Shown here: positions 35,288-43,213 of the stretch, piece by piece | Numbering within the stretch: position 1 is the stretch's first letter | Layout of the letters: each line of letters starts with the position of its first letter | The notes under the pieces: model-generated | Told to the model about the DNA's origin: nothing | Database searches by the model: none | Seen by the model: the letters and a program-made list of their open reading frames with translations, nothing else | Assembly (NCBI GenBank): GCA_014191755.1 | Contig: BJHE01000007.1 | Location: forward strand, 22,056-75,593 | Length of the DNA stretch: 53,538 nt | Direction: 5' to 3' | Source of the DNA: Cyanobium sp. | Lineage (GTDB): Bacteria > Cyanobacteriota > Cyanobacteriia > PCC-6307 > Cyanobiaceae | Made by a program: the position numbers and the translations under genes

Positions 35288-35376
35288 TCGGGTCGGTGGT
35301 GTCAGAATAAATTTCTCCTTATCACGGCATCTCCCTGCCGCTCCAGTGGTCCGCAGGTCTTGCGTGCCACCAATTC

Positions 35377-35877
35377 ATGGATTGTGTCCCCAGCCGGCGC
35401 AGCGCGCGCCTTGTCCTCCTGCCCGATTGCCGAATCTCCGTCTCCTCCGAGCCACCAACACCCTCGGATGCCGCCGGAGAGGGTGATGAGGATCCTCCCA
35501 GTCTGGGCGACTCCCGACGTTCCAGGGAGCTGTCCGCTGCTGCGGCCCCTATCCCGACCCGCGGCGACGCGCCAGCCGCGGCCATAAACCAGGTGGCGAA
35601 CACCGATCGTTTTCCGGTGAGCCCGCCCGACCCCAGCGAAGATCTCGGCCAAGGGCTCGGCCAGGGACTCCATTGGCTCGGTGGGATAGCCATCGCTCTG
35701 CTCACGTTGCTCGTTCCGCTAACCAGCGTGGTTCTGGACCGCGAGGATCAACCGACCGGCTTGCTCCTGCCTAGGGTGTCGAGTAGCGGTCAGATGCATG
35801 GATCTCACAACCCTTCCGGCCTGTCCAGCGCCGGGGTTGGTGAACCTCTTGGTGGAGATACCAGCAGGAAGCCGTAA
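35377..35877 (+). CDS. Hypothetical protein with one transmembrane segment
   Basis: An open frame of 166 residues. The first 70 or so are Arg/Ser/Pro-rich and may not be translated; a GTG at 35593 would give a shorter protein starting VANTDRFPVS. The convincing part is DLGQGLGQGLHWLGG followed by a membrane helix (IAIALLTLLVPLTSVVLD). The last 27 codons overlap the start of the downstream pyrophosphatase gene by 80 bases in another frame. Function unknown. The overlap suggests translational coupling or that the frame ends differently from what is shown. Confidence 0.5.
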   Translation: MDCVPSRRSARLVLLPDCRISVSSEPPTPSDAAGEGDEDPPSLGDSRRSRELSAAAAPIPTRGDAPAAAINQVANTDRFPVSPPDPSEDLGQGLGQGLHWLGGIAIALLTLLVPLTSVVLDREDQPTGLLLPRVSSSGQMHGSHNPSGLSSAGVGEPLGGDTSRKP

Positions 35878-36316
35878 TAAGTATCAGTTCGATCCTGTTA
35901 CCGGAGTGATGGTTCTCGATCGGGTGCTGCACTCTTCGGTGCGTTATCCCTTCGACTACGGCTTCGTGCCTGGCACCCTGTCAGAGGATGGAGCCCCCCT
36001 CGACGGCATGGTGATCATGGATGAACCCACCTTCGCGGGATGCCTGATCCGTGCCCGGCCGATCGGTTGTCTGGACCTGATCGATAGCGGCCATCGTGAC
36101 GGCAAGTTGCTCTGCGTGCCCGTAGCCGATTCCCGTAAGGATGGGATCACGAGCATCGACCAGATTGCCCCCACCCAGCTGGCGGACGTGACGGAGTTTT
36201 TCCGCACGTACCGGAGCTTGGAGGGCCGCACGATCACCATCCTCGGCTGGCTTGATCACGGGGCGGTGCCAGCGTTGCTGGCACGGTGCCGGGCGGCCGC
36301 CGCCGCTGGGCTTTAG
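35798..36316 (+). CDS. Family I pyrophosphatase homologue with altered active site
   Basis: This 172-residue protein has the typical cyanobacterial PPase frame (LVEIPAGSRNKY, VRYPFDYGFVPGTL). Against E. coli numbering several catalytic positions differ: E31 is Gln (Q30), the general-base D67 is Ala (EDGAPLD, A66), E98 is Ser (S97) and K142 is Arg (R139). E20, K29, R43, Y51, Y55, D65, D70, D97, D102 and K104 are kept. D67 activates the nucleophilic water, so the protein is probably inactive or much weakened. The open frame is intact, suggesting selection for another role. A complete PPase is encoded at 11665-12252. Confidence 0.9.
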   Translation: MDLTTLPACPAPGLVNLLVEIPAGSRNKYQFDPVTGVMVLDRVLHSSVRYPFDYGFVPGTLSEDGAPLDGMVIMDEPTFAGCLIRARPIGCLDLIDSGHRDGKLLCVPVADSRKDGITSIDQIAPTQLADVTEFFRTYRSLEGRTITILGWLDHGAVPALLARCRAAAAAGL

Positions 36317-37098
36317 TCGCGGCGCTGCAGCAGAAACCCCTCCACATCAAGCGCCTGGAACACTGGAGCGGGATCACCGAAACCGGCGGCTTCCACCAAG
36401 GCAGTGAGCCTGGAGAGGCCGATCGGGTGCAGACCTGTGGTGAGGTCCGCTATCAGCGAGGCTTTGGCGACCGGATCGACTCCTGGGATCGGCAGTGTTC
36501 CCCGATCCACCACGGTGGCGTCGGCGGCAAGGCAACTGGCCCGCTGGAAGCCGAGACGGGCTTCCCGAAGCTGCTGCTGGATCGGCGAGCGTTCCGGCTG
36601 CATCAGATCAACCAGCACCACCTGGCCGCCTGGCCGAAGGCTGCGGGCCAGGGCGGTGAGAAAGGCCAGCTTGCTGCCATCGTCGGGAAGGGCTTGAAGC
36701 ACCAGCACGGCCAGGGCGCCATCGAAGCGGGCCCGGGCCTCGAGGCTTTCCACGCTGGCTTGCTGCCAGTCGATGCCGGCTTGCCCCGCCAACCGTCCGC
36801 GGGCCAGGGCGAGCATGGCGGCGGAGGGATCCAGAGCGGTGAGCTGCCAGTCGGGACGCTGGGCGCGGGCCTCCAGCAACTCGGCTCCGCTGCCGCAGCC
36901 CGCCACCAGCACGGAGGCGCCTTGGGCGGAAGCACGGGGTGAGGCCGCAAGCAGTGCCACGCCCAGCCTGGCGAGGCTGGCATAGCCCGGAATCAGCTGG
37001 GTGACAATCTGTTCATAGCCAGTCTCCAACGTTGTAGGGGAACTGGATTCCAGCCCTGCTTCCAGGCCTGCCCCTACACCTGCCTTTCCCCCAGCCAC
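36313..37098 (-). CDS. Class I SAM-dependent methyltransferase
   Basis: A 261-residue protein starting from GTG. The SAM-binding motif I is VLVAGCGSGAELLEA, followed by an acidic residue at the end of strand 2 (LTALDPSAAML). Later blocks are FDGALAVLVLQALPDD and LRPGGQVVLVDLM. The first 35 residues are low-complexity, so the real start may be internal. The substrate is unknown. Its stop codon overlaps that of the convergent pyrophosphatase homologue by a few bases. Confidence 0.85.
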   Translation of the reverse strand: MAGGKAGVGAGLEAGLESSSPTTLETGYEQIVTQLIPGYASLARLGVALLAASPRASAQGASVLVAGCGSGAELLEARAQRPDWQLTALDPSAAMLALARGRLAGQAGIDWQQASVESLEARARFDGALAVLVLQALPDDGSKLAFLTALARSLRPGGQVVLVDLMQPERSPIQQQLREARLGFQRASCLAADATVVDRGTLPIPGVDPVAKASLIADLTTGLHPIGLSRLTALVEAAGFGDPAPVFQALDVEGFLLQRRD

Positions 37099-37285
37099 GG
37101 GCCTCCCAGCCTGATCGATTCATCGTAGGCATAGATCCATCAACCGGAATCCCGTCCGCGCGACCACACCCTGGGGACGGCCGAGGGGCCCGATCGCCAA
37201 CACTCGATTGCAGAGCTGGGCCATCCGGTGGGGGTGTGGGCTGGGCCGTGCCTTAAGTTGAGCGGCGCCGTATCCCCCGACAACC

Positions 37286-37648
37286 GTGCCCACCATCCGT
37301 TTTGACCAGGAAGGCCAGCAGGTGGGTTGCATTGAGGGCGCCAACCTCCGCAAGGCTGCCCTTGATGCGGGAATCAACCCATACAAGGGCCTCAACAACT
37401 TCAATAACTGCGGTGGCCTCGGCCAGTGCGGCACCTGTGTGGTGGAAGTTCTCGAGGGGGCCCGCAATCTTTCACCCCGCAGCGATGTGGAGGAGGTTTA
37501 CCTCGCAGATCGTCCCGCCAGCTACCGCCTCAGTTGCCGCACCACCGTGAATGGGGATGTCACGGTCCGCACCCGTCCCTCCGAAGGGGTGGGCAAGGGC
37601 TCGAACAGCCTCGTGGGTGCCCTCAAAGCGCTGGTGGGTCGCGGTTGA
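37286..37648 (+). CDS. 2Fe-2S ferredoxin-like protein
   Basis: A 120-residue protein starting from GTG ((M)PTIRFDQEGQQ). The plant-type cluster ligands are visible as NNCGGLGQCGTCVVEV and a fourth Cys in YRLSCRTTV. The N-terminal insertion of NPYKGLNNF before the first ligand and the basic C-terminus (VTVRTRPSEG) differ from photosynthetic PetF. This resembles the specialised ferredoxins of cyanobacteria and chloroplasts. An electron-carrier role is likely; partners are unknown. An ArsC/Spx-like gene follows 51 bases later. Confidence 0.88.
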   Translation: MPTIRFDQEGQQVGCIEGANLRKAALDAGINPYKGLNNFNNCGGLGQCGTCVVEVLEGARNLSPRSDVEEVYLADRPASYRLSCRTTVNGDVTVRTRPSEGVGKGSNSLVGALKALVGRG

Positions 37649-37699
37649 GTCCCACCAGGTTCATCCGCCTGACCCACCACCGATACCTCCACCCCCCCT

Positions 37700-38074
37700 T
37701 TGGCCGGCAGCGTTCGCCTCTACTCTTATGGGTCCTGCGGAACCTGCCGCAAGGCCCTTGCCTGGCTTGGAGAGCAGGGCATCAGCGCTGAGGTGCTTGA
37801 CATCACCCGCACTCCCCCCTCCAAGCACGAGCTTGAGGAGGCTCTTAAACAGCTTGGATCGAGGGCTCGCCTGTTCAACACCAGCGGCCAGCGTTACAGG
37901 GCTCTGGGCGCAGCCCGGGTCGCCGCCATGGACGACGGCGCCGCCCTTGATGCCCTGGCGGCAGATGGGATGCTGATCAAACGTCCCTTTCTGATCACGG
38001 CCCAAGGGAGGATCGTCACCGGTTTCCGTCCACTGGAGTGGCAGAGCCTGCTGAGGCCCCCGGAGGTGGAGTGA
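37700..38074 (+). CDS. ArsC/Spx family thioredoxin-fold protein
   Basis: A 124-residue protein starting from TTG ((M)AGSVRLYSYG). The N-terminal CGTC (YGSCGTCRKALAWL) matches Spx/MgsR-type proteins more than classical arsenate reductases. Later parts fit the fold: DITRTPPSKHELEEAL, LFNTSGQRYRALG and MLIKRPFLITAQGRIVTGF. Members either reduce arsenate with glutathione/glutaredoxin or act as redox-sensing RNA polymerase partners. Without context the choice is open. Its 3' end overlaps the convergent membrane-protein gene by 59 bases. Confidence 0.85.
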   Translation: MAGSVRLYSYGSCGTCRKALAWLGEQGISAEVLDITRTPPSKHELEEALKQLGSRARLFNTSGQRYRALGAARVAAMDDGAALDALAADGMLIKRPFLITAQGRIVTGFRPLEWQSLLRPPEVE

Positions 38075-39590
38075 TGGTGCTTGTCGACTTTTCGCCCTGC
38101 ACGATGATCTGATCGAGTTCCTCGATTAGCACGCCCACCCCGTCACGACTGATCTGGCGTAGGTAGGTGCGCTTCACTTCCTCTATCAGGGCACAGAGCA
38201 GCGTCTGGGAGCGCTCCAGAGCCGGGCCGCTCTCCAGGGCCATGGCCAGCTCCTCCCAGAAGCGGTCCACGAACCGTTGCAGCAGGGCCAGTTGTTCATC
38301 ATCCCGACGCCCCAGGCGGGTGCCGGTGCTTCGGGTCAGGTCGAGCAGGCTGTCCACCACTCCCCCTGCCAGTTGGCGGCTGAAGCCCTTCTCCACCTCC
38401 AGCACCGGCTGCAGCTGGCGCAGGGGAGGTGGAACGATCGCACTCTGGAGACTCTGCTGCAGGGCGTGACCGAGCACCCCCTCCAGTTCCGGCGCCAGTC
38501 GGGGCGCCACCTGCACCAGCAGCAGGGGTGCCCAGATCCTGATCAGTTCCACCAGCTCCCGCTGCTCATGGTTTACCACTGTCTGGTGGGACCGCAGCGA
38601 TCGGATCCTGGCCGGCCAGCGCGGGGAGCGGATCAGCTGCTGCAGGCTATCCAGAAGTTGGAGAGCGAGTACCTCAAACAACTCCACCGCCAGCAGCGCC
38701 ACCACGCCCCTGCTCACCACTGCTCTCAGTGGTTCGATGCTGATCAGGCCGCTGGTCTGCAGACGTTCGAGCACGGGCGCCAACCGCAGCCAGCGCCAGA
38801 AGGGGAGCAGCAGGGGCAGATCGATCCAGCGCCTGAGGAAGGCATCGCGCCAGCTCAGCCCGGGCAGTCGACGCCGCAGCCGCACGGCCCGCAAGAGAAT
38901 GTCCACAGCGAAGACGCTTTGGAACAGCAGCAGGTCGATGCGCCAGAAGTGGTCGGTGGGACGACCGTTCTCATCGATTGATCGCCAGTAGTTCGTGGCC
39001 ACCAAGGGGAGCACCTGCTCGTTCCAGAAGAGCCGTTCCTGGCTCCAGGGATGGCTGGCCATCCAGGCGGGGCTCAACAGTGTGGAGGCGGATTGCTTTG
39101 CGGAGTCGATGTTGGCCCGCTGGCGCAGCCGGCCCTTGATCTTCTCCAGGGTGCCGCTTGCTCCTGAGGATTGGAAAGGGTTGGTGTCGATCATCTGGAG
39201 GGTGGCCTCCAGCTGCTCCTGCAGCAGGGCCCGTTGCGTCGGGTTCGGCGTACTGGTCGCGAGCCCCTGGCCGGGGCCCGGGGTCATTGCCGCATCCAGG
39301 GCCCGGAACTGGCGCAGATAGGCGCTGGTCTCGCGGTGCGGTTCGATCCCCTTGATTGGGTCCACCCACGGGGTGATGTCCGGCAGGATGGTGAGGGGCA
39401 CCACCAGCGGCACGGAGGGGATCGGATAGAGGTTCCGCTGCAGCCAAAAGGTGCGGAGAGGTACATAGGTGAGATCGAATCCCACCAGCACCAGATTCAG
39501 GGTCGCCCAGAGCGCCACCGATCGGTCCCAGAGCCGGCCGATACGGCTGCCCTGGGGCGAATGGATCCGGTGCCAGCGGGGTCGGGCCAT
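38016..39590 (-). CDS. Large conserved membrane protein of unknown function
   Basis: A 524-residue protein. An early hydrophobic segment (VALWATLNLVLVGFDLTYV) is followed by a long exported or soluble loop (about 60-215) rich in Gln/Thr. A second hydrophobic cluster (LLLFQSVFAVDILLRAV, then DLPLLLPFWRWL, then VVSRGVVALLAVELFEVLAL) follows. The C-terminal third is helical and soluble (LLVQVAPRLAPELEGVLGHA, QLALLQRFVDRFWEELA). It looks like the cyanobacterial ion-channel-like hypothetical membrane proteins, but I cannot assign a family. It is divergent from lepB, whose ATG is 86 bases away. Confidence 0.75.
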   Translation of the reverse strand: MARPRWHRIHSPQGSRIGRLWDRSVALWATLNLVLVGFDLTYVPLRTFWLQRNLYPIPSVPLVVPLTILPDITPWVDPIKGIEPHRETSAYLRQFRALDAAMTPGPGQGLATSTPNPTQRALLQEQLEATLQMIDTNPFQSSGASGTLEKIKGRLRQRANIDSAKQSASTLLSPAWMASHPWSQERLFWNEQVLPLVATNYWRSIDENGRPTDHFWRIDLLLFQSVFAVDILLRAVRLRRRLPGLSWRDAFLRRWIDLPLLLPFWRWLRLAPVLERLQTSGLISIEPLRAVVSRGVVALLAVELFEVLALQLLDSLQQLIRSPRWPARIRSLRSHQTVVNHEQRELVELIRIWAPLLLVQVAPRLAPELEGVLGHALQQSLQSAIVPPPLRQLQPVLEVEKGFSRQLAGGVVDSLLDLTRSTGTRLGRRDDEQLALLQRFVDRFWEELAMALESGPALERSQTLLCALIEEVKRTYLRQISRDGVGVLIEELDQIIVQGEKSTSTITPPPGASAGSATPVDGNR

Positions 39591-39675
39591 CGAAGAGATC
39601 CCCCAGGGTGCGTCTAATCTGCCTGGCTACAACGATCGCCGCCTCAGGAGTGCCTTGACGCCAACCAAGACGCCC

Positions 39676-40425
39676 ATGGATCCCCTAGTACCGGATCCCG
39701 CCTCGGCGAATTCCGGGCCTGGCGATACCCCCTCCGGGGAGCACCCGGCTCCGCCGGCTTCTGAAGAGAGCGCCTGGGAGTTCTGGCGCAGCGTTCTGAT
39801 CACCCTGGCGATCGCCCTGGGGATCCGTCAGTTTCTGGTTGAGGCCCGTTACATCCCCTCCGGTTCGATGCTGCCAGGGCTGCAGCTCCAGGATCGGCTG
39901 CTGGTGGAGAAGCTCAGCTTCCGCAACCGCTTGCCCCGCCGCGGCGAGATCGTGGTGTTTCACGCCCCCCAGCACTTTGACCCGGTGTTGCTCTCCCAGG
40001 GCAGCGGCGCCGGGCCCTTGCAGTGCCTGCTCGTGAACCTCCCCCTGATCGGTTCGATCCCGGGGCTCGAGCAGCCGGCCTGTGACGCCTACATCAAGCG
40101 GGTGGTGGGACTGCCCGGGGAAAGGGTGGCGGTGGATCCCCGCGGCAGAGTCAGCATTGATGGCAAGCCCCTGGTGGAGCCATACGTCAGCAACACCTGT
40201 CCGGTCGATTCCCGCGGCTTGGGTCCTTGTCGCACCCTCAACGTGGTCGTTCCACAGGGCCACATCGTGGTGCTCGGCGATAACCGCGCCAACAGCTGGG
40301 ATGCCCGCTTTTGGCCGGGGGGCCCCTTCCTGCCCCGCAACGAGATCATCGGCCGGGCCTTCTACCGCTTCTATCCCTTCACCACGATGGGGGCACTGGG
40401 ACCAGCCAGTCCTTCGGCTCGCTGA
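39676..40425 (+). CDS. lepB: Signal peptidase I
   Basis: This 249-residue enzyme cleaves signal peptides of Sec/Tat substrates on the outer face of the plasma or thylakoid membrane. After a Pro-rich N-terminus one membrane anchor (FWRSVLITLAIALGIRQFLV) leads to the catalytic Ser in IPSGSMLPGLQ (S64). The general-base Lys lies in YIKRVVGLPGE (K141). The C-terminal box GHIVVLGDNRANSWDARFWP is also intact. The ATG giving MDPLVPDPAS was chosen since the frame upstream is not protein-like. Its 3' end overlaps the convergent dihydroorotase-like gene by 47 bases. Confidence 0.95.
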   Translation: MDPLVPDPASANSGPGDTPSGEHPAPPASEESAWEFWRSVLITLAIALGIRQFLVEARYIPSGSMLPGLQLQDRLLVEKLSFRNRLPRRGEIVVFHAPQHFDPVLLSQGSGAGPLQCLLVNLPLIGSIPGLEQPACDAYIKRVVGLPGERVAVDPRGRVSIDGKPLVEPYVSNTCPVDSRGLGPCRTLNVVVPQGHIVVLGDNRANSWDARFWPGGPFLPRNEIIGRAFYRFYPFTTMGALGPASPSAR

Positions 40426-41689
40426 GGCCCGAGGCCACCACCCGGCCTCGGAATGACCCCTGCGTTGCTTCGGGACGGTTGGCCGCCAGGGAAGGATCAA
40501 GGATGGGAGCGAATCCTCCCGGCGCTTTCGGGTCGAACAGGATCCAGTCGCTGCTTCCGGCCTCAAGCCGGGAGGGAGGCAGATCCAGAAAGCCACAGGG
40601 ACCCCAGCACAAGACCTGCCACAACTGCCAGGCACTCCAGGTTCCCCCGGCCACCAGGGCATCCCAGAGCAGGGGTAGCACCAGTCCGTGGCCGGCCAGC
40701 CCGGGTCGGCGCTGGTCGAGGGGCAGCAGGCGCTCCTCCGCGTCGAGGGCCTCGTGCTGCACCGCCACGGCGCTGAGGGTGCCATCCACCAGGCCGGCGA
40801 TCAGGGCTTCCCGGTCAGCGGGACCCCCGAGGGAGGGCACCATTCGCCAGCCCTCGGCGGAGGGATCCAGGCTGCCGCTGTCGGCCAGAAGGTGCCACCA
40901 GCCCACGCTGGCCTGGGGCTGGCCCCGCCGCTGACGCAGCAGCTCCACCCCTTCGGCCGTGGAGAGGTTCATCAGCCGCAGGCAGGCATCCGGCAGGGCT
41001 TCGGCAAGGGTGAGCAGGCTTTGGAGCGGTAGAAGCTCACTGAGGACCGGGTCCACCGGCCAGCCGCCACGCAGCGCTTCCACCCGTTCGCGCACATAAC
41101 CCTGCTGGGTGAGGGAAAGATCGCGCGGGGCCACCAGCACCGGATGGGGCCCGGTCTCCCCCAAGCGCAGGCCCCGCTCCAGCAGGGCCAGGGGTGGCAG
41201 GGTGGTGGATCCCGCCAATCCGCAAGCCCCGGCAGCGAGTTGGTCGGCATGGGGGGCCAGCTCCCGGTCCTCACCTCCCTGGCTGAAGGAGCCCCAGAGC
41301 AGGAGTCTGAGTGGTTCCGGCCAGGCCAGATCCAGGCTCTCCGGCCGGTCTCGCCAGGGTCGGGCCCAGGGAAGCAGGGCCACGGTGCCGTAGCCACCGA
41401 AGCGGGCCGCATCGGCCAGGGAGGCGAGGGTTTCGGCCCTGCCGAGCCGGGGATCCTCCAGAACGCTGTGGGGATCAACGAGGGCCGGGCCCAGCCAGAG
41501 GTTGGACGCCTCGATCTCAACCGGGCTCGCCAACCCCGCCATCACCTCCAATCTGCACGGCTCCCCGGCCACGGGGTTGCCCAGGATCGTGGCCAGGCGC
41601 GAGCCTTCCAGCAGCACATCGGCCCGTCGTTCGCGACTGTCGGGGCCCTCCAGCAGGTTCACTTGCCGCAGCAGAAGGGGGGCGGGCAT
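40379..41689 (-). CDS. Dihydroorotase-like protein lacking metal and substrate ligands
   Basis: A 436-residue amidohydrolase-fold protein, starting MPAPLLLRQVNLLEGP. It follows class I dihydroorotase layout but the key motif DPHVHLRDP is DPHSVLEDP (residues 72-80): the second metal-binding His is Val and the substrate-binding Arg is Glu. In the region of the catalytic-Asp motif (usually DHAPH) it has AVQHEAL. Despite this the frame is intact and well kept, as in non-catalytic PyrC-like proteins that partner an aspartate transcarbamoylase. It is 10 bases downstream of the tandem histidine phosphatase gene. Confidence 0.85.
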   Translation of the reverse strand: MPAPLLLRQVNLLEGPDSRERRADVLLEGSRLATILGNPVAGEPCRLEVMAGLASPVEIEASNLWLGPALVDPHSVLEDPRLGRAETLASLADAARFGGYGTVALLPWARPWRDRPESLDLAWPEPLRLLLWGSFSQGGEDRELAPHADQLAAGACGLAGSTTLPPLALLERGLRLGETGPHPVLVAPRDLSLTQQGYVRERVEALRGGWPVDPVLSELLPLQSLLTLAEALPDACLRLMNLSTAEGVELLRQRRGQPQASVGWWHLLADSGSLDPSAEGWRMVPSLGGPADREALIAGLVDGTLSAVAVQHEALDAEERLLPLDQRRPGLAGHGLVLPLLWDALVAGGTWSAWQLWQVLCWGPCGFLDLPPSRLEAGSSDWILFDPKAPGGFAPILDPSLAANRPEATQGSFRGRVVASGLSEPKDWLVPVPPSW

Positions 41690-41699
41690 CGGGGAAAGT

Positions 41700-43043
41700 T
41701 CAGAGGGCGCCGACTGCGGTGCGGTCGAGAACTCCCCCAAGGTGGCCGGTGAGGTTGAGGCAGGCCACCACGGGAGGGCCGGCTGCCCCGGTGGGGTAAT
41801 CGATCACCGTCACGCCCCCATTGCCCTGCTTCACCGCCCAGATGTCGGCCGGCGTGAGGCCGAGGAGGGCGCAGAGGATGGTCTTGTTCACCGCATCGTG
41901 GGCGACCACCAGAGCCGTTTCGCCGGAATCGAGGCCCGCCACAATGTGGTTCCAGGTGGCCAGGGAACGGTTCCACACCTGCTGGATCGTTTCCCCCTCA
42001 GGCATCTGCACCGTTTCGGGGGCCCGTTTCCAGTCGCGCAGGAGCTGGGGCCAGCCTTCGGCGATGTCCTGCTCGAGGCAGCCCTCCCAGAGGCCATGGC
42101 CGATCTCCATCAGGCCGCGGCTGCTGGTGAGAGGCACGCTGGGGTGGGAGCGCAGGATCACTTCGGCCGTCTGGCGGGGGCGGGCCATCGTGCTCGTGTA
42201 GGCCCGCTGGATCGGCACATCCGCGAGAAAGTTCCGGGCCGCTTCCGCCTGGGCCAGGCCGTTGGCGTTGAGGGGGATGTCGATCTGCCCCTGGAAGCGG
42301 CCTTGGCGGTTCCAGTCGGTCTCGCCGTGACGCACCAGCAGCAGGCGGGGGCCGGCGCCCTTCGGCGGCAGGGCCTCTTCGAGATGGGCCGTGCCGTTGT
42401 GGGACTCGATCTGCACATCCAGCTCCCCATCGGCAGTCCGACTGATGTTGAGCACCGAGAGGGCGGCATTGTCGAGGCGGAGCCGGCGGAAGCGCGCCAC
42501 CGGCAGCCCCAGCAGCTGCAGCATCAGGCAACGGAGGATGGCGTTGTGAGCCACCACCAGGACCGTCTCGGTGCCGGCAGCTTCGAGACTGTCCAGATGG
42601 TCGGCCAGGAGGCGATCGGCGAAGCACCCGGCCTGGTCCATCAGCTCCAGCAGGGGGTGGTAGCGCCTGCCGTCGGGATGCTCAAGCTCCAACGTTTCTG
42701 GAGCTTCCCGCCAGCGGCGCTCCTGTTCAGGAGCGTGGAGCAGCAGATCCTCACGCCGGAGGCCGCTCCATGGAGCGAGGTCGATCTCCAGGAGTTCCTC
42801 CACGTGGAGCGGGTCCTGGGGGGAACCGTGGGCCTCGAGCAGCAGGGCGGCCGTTTCGCGGGCGCGTTGCAGGGGGGAGCTGTAGATCGCCTTGAGGGGC
42901 ACATCCGAGAGGGCATTGCCGGTGCGGCGGGCTTGCTGGACGCCTTCCTCCGACAGCGTGGAGAGGTCGTCGCGGCCCTGGATCCGGCGTTCCTTGTTGA
43001 AACTGCTCAAGCCATGGCGAACGAGCAGGATCCGGAGGGGCAC
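41700..43043 (-). CDS. Tandem-domain histidine phosphatase (phosphoglycerate mutase-like)
   Basis: From the GTG giving (M)PLRILLVRHGLSSFN the protein has 447 residues and two complete histidine-phosphatase domains. Domain 1 has RHG, SSPLQRARETA, LLEIDLAPWSG and VLVVAHNAIL. Domain 2 (from about residue 225) has LLLVRHGETDWNRQGRFQG, RPRQTAEVIL, LMEIGHGLWEG and LVVAHDAVNK. Both carry the catalytic Arg-His pair, the Glu and the second His, so both may be active. Cyanobacterial homologues include metal-independent phosphoserine phosphatases and mutases; the substrate here is undetermined. It precedes the dihydroorotase-like gene with a 10-base gap. Confidence 0.88.
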   Translation of the reverse strand: MPLRILLVRHGLSSFNKERRIQGRDDLSTLSEEGVQQARRTGNALSDVPLKAIYSSPLQRARETAALLLEAHGSPQDPLHVEELLEIDLAPWSGLRREDLLLHAPEQERRWREAPETLELEHPDGRRYHPLLELMDQAGCFADRLLADHLDSLEAAGTETVLVVAHNAILRCLMLQLLGLPVARFRRLRLDNAALSVLNISRTADGELDVQIESHNGTAHLEEALPPKGAGPRLLLVRHGETDWNRQGRFQGQIDIPLNANGLAQAEAARNFLADVPIQRAYTSTMARPRQTAEVILRSHPSVPLTSSRGLMEIGHGLWEGCLEQDIAEGWPQLLRDWKRAPETVQMPEGETIQQVWNRSLATWNHIVAGLDSGETALVVAHDAVNKTILCALLGLTPADIWAVKQGNGGVTVIDYPTGAAGPPVVACLNLTGHLGGVLDRTAVGAL

Positions 43044-43213
43044 GGGTCTTGCGCCGCGGGTATCCCATCGTATGGGAGCGGTTTCGTGAAGCCCGCTGCC
43101 CGGGTCCGCCCCTTCCATGCCGGGAAGGCCGCACCGGGCCGGGAGGGAAGACCATCGACGCTGGAACCATCCGTCCAGGCAGGGAACAGGGGAGAATCGC
43201 CCCACCTTCCGCC

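Noticed and set aside
35798..36316. Interpretation of the altered pyrophosphatase as a pseudogene
   Set aside because: The frame is complete, length normal and the fold residues conserved, so it is described as an intact gene with a changed active site.
320..39815. HIP1-type octamers GCGATCGC, found at 320, 2504, 5710, 33021 and 39808
   Set aside because: Five copies in 53.5 kb is only slightly above what the high GC content predicts by chance, so I do not report it as a repeat family. My count by eye may be incomplete.
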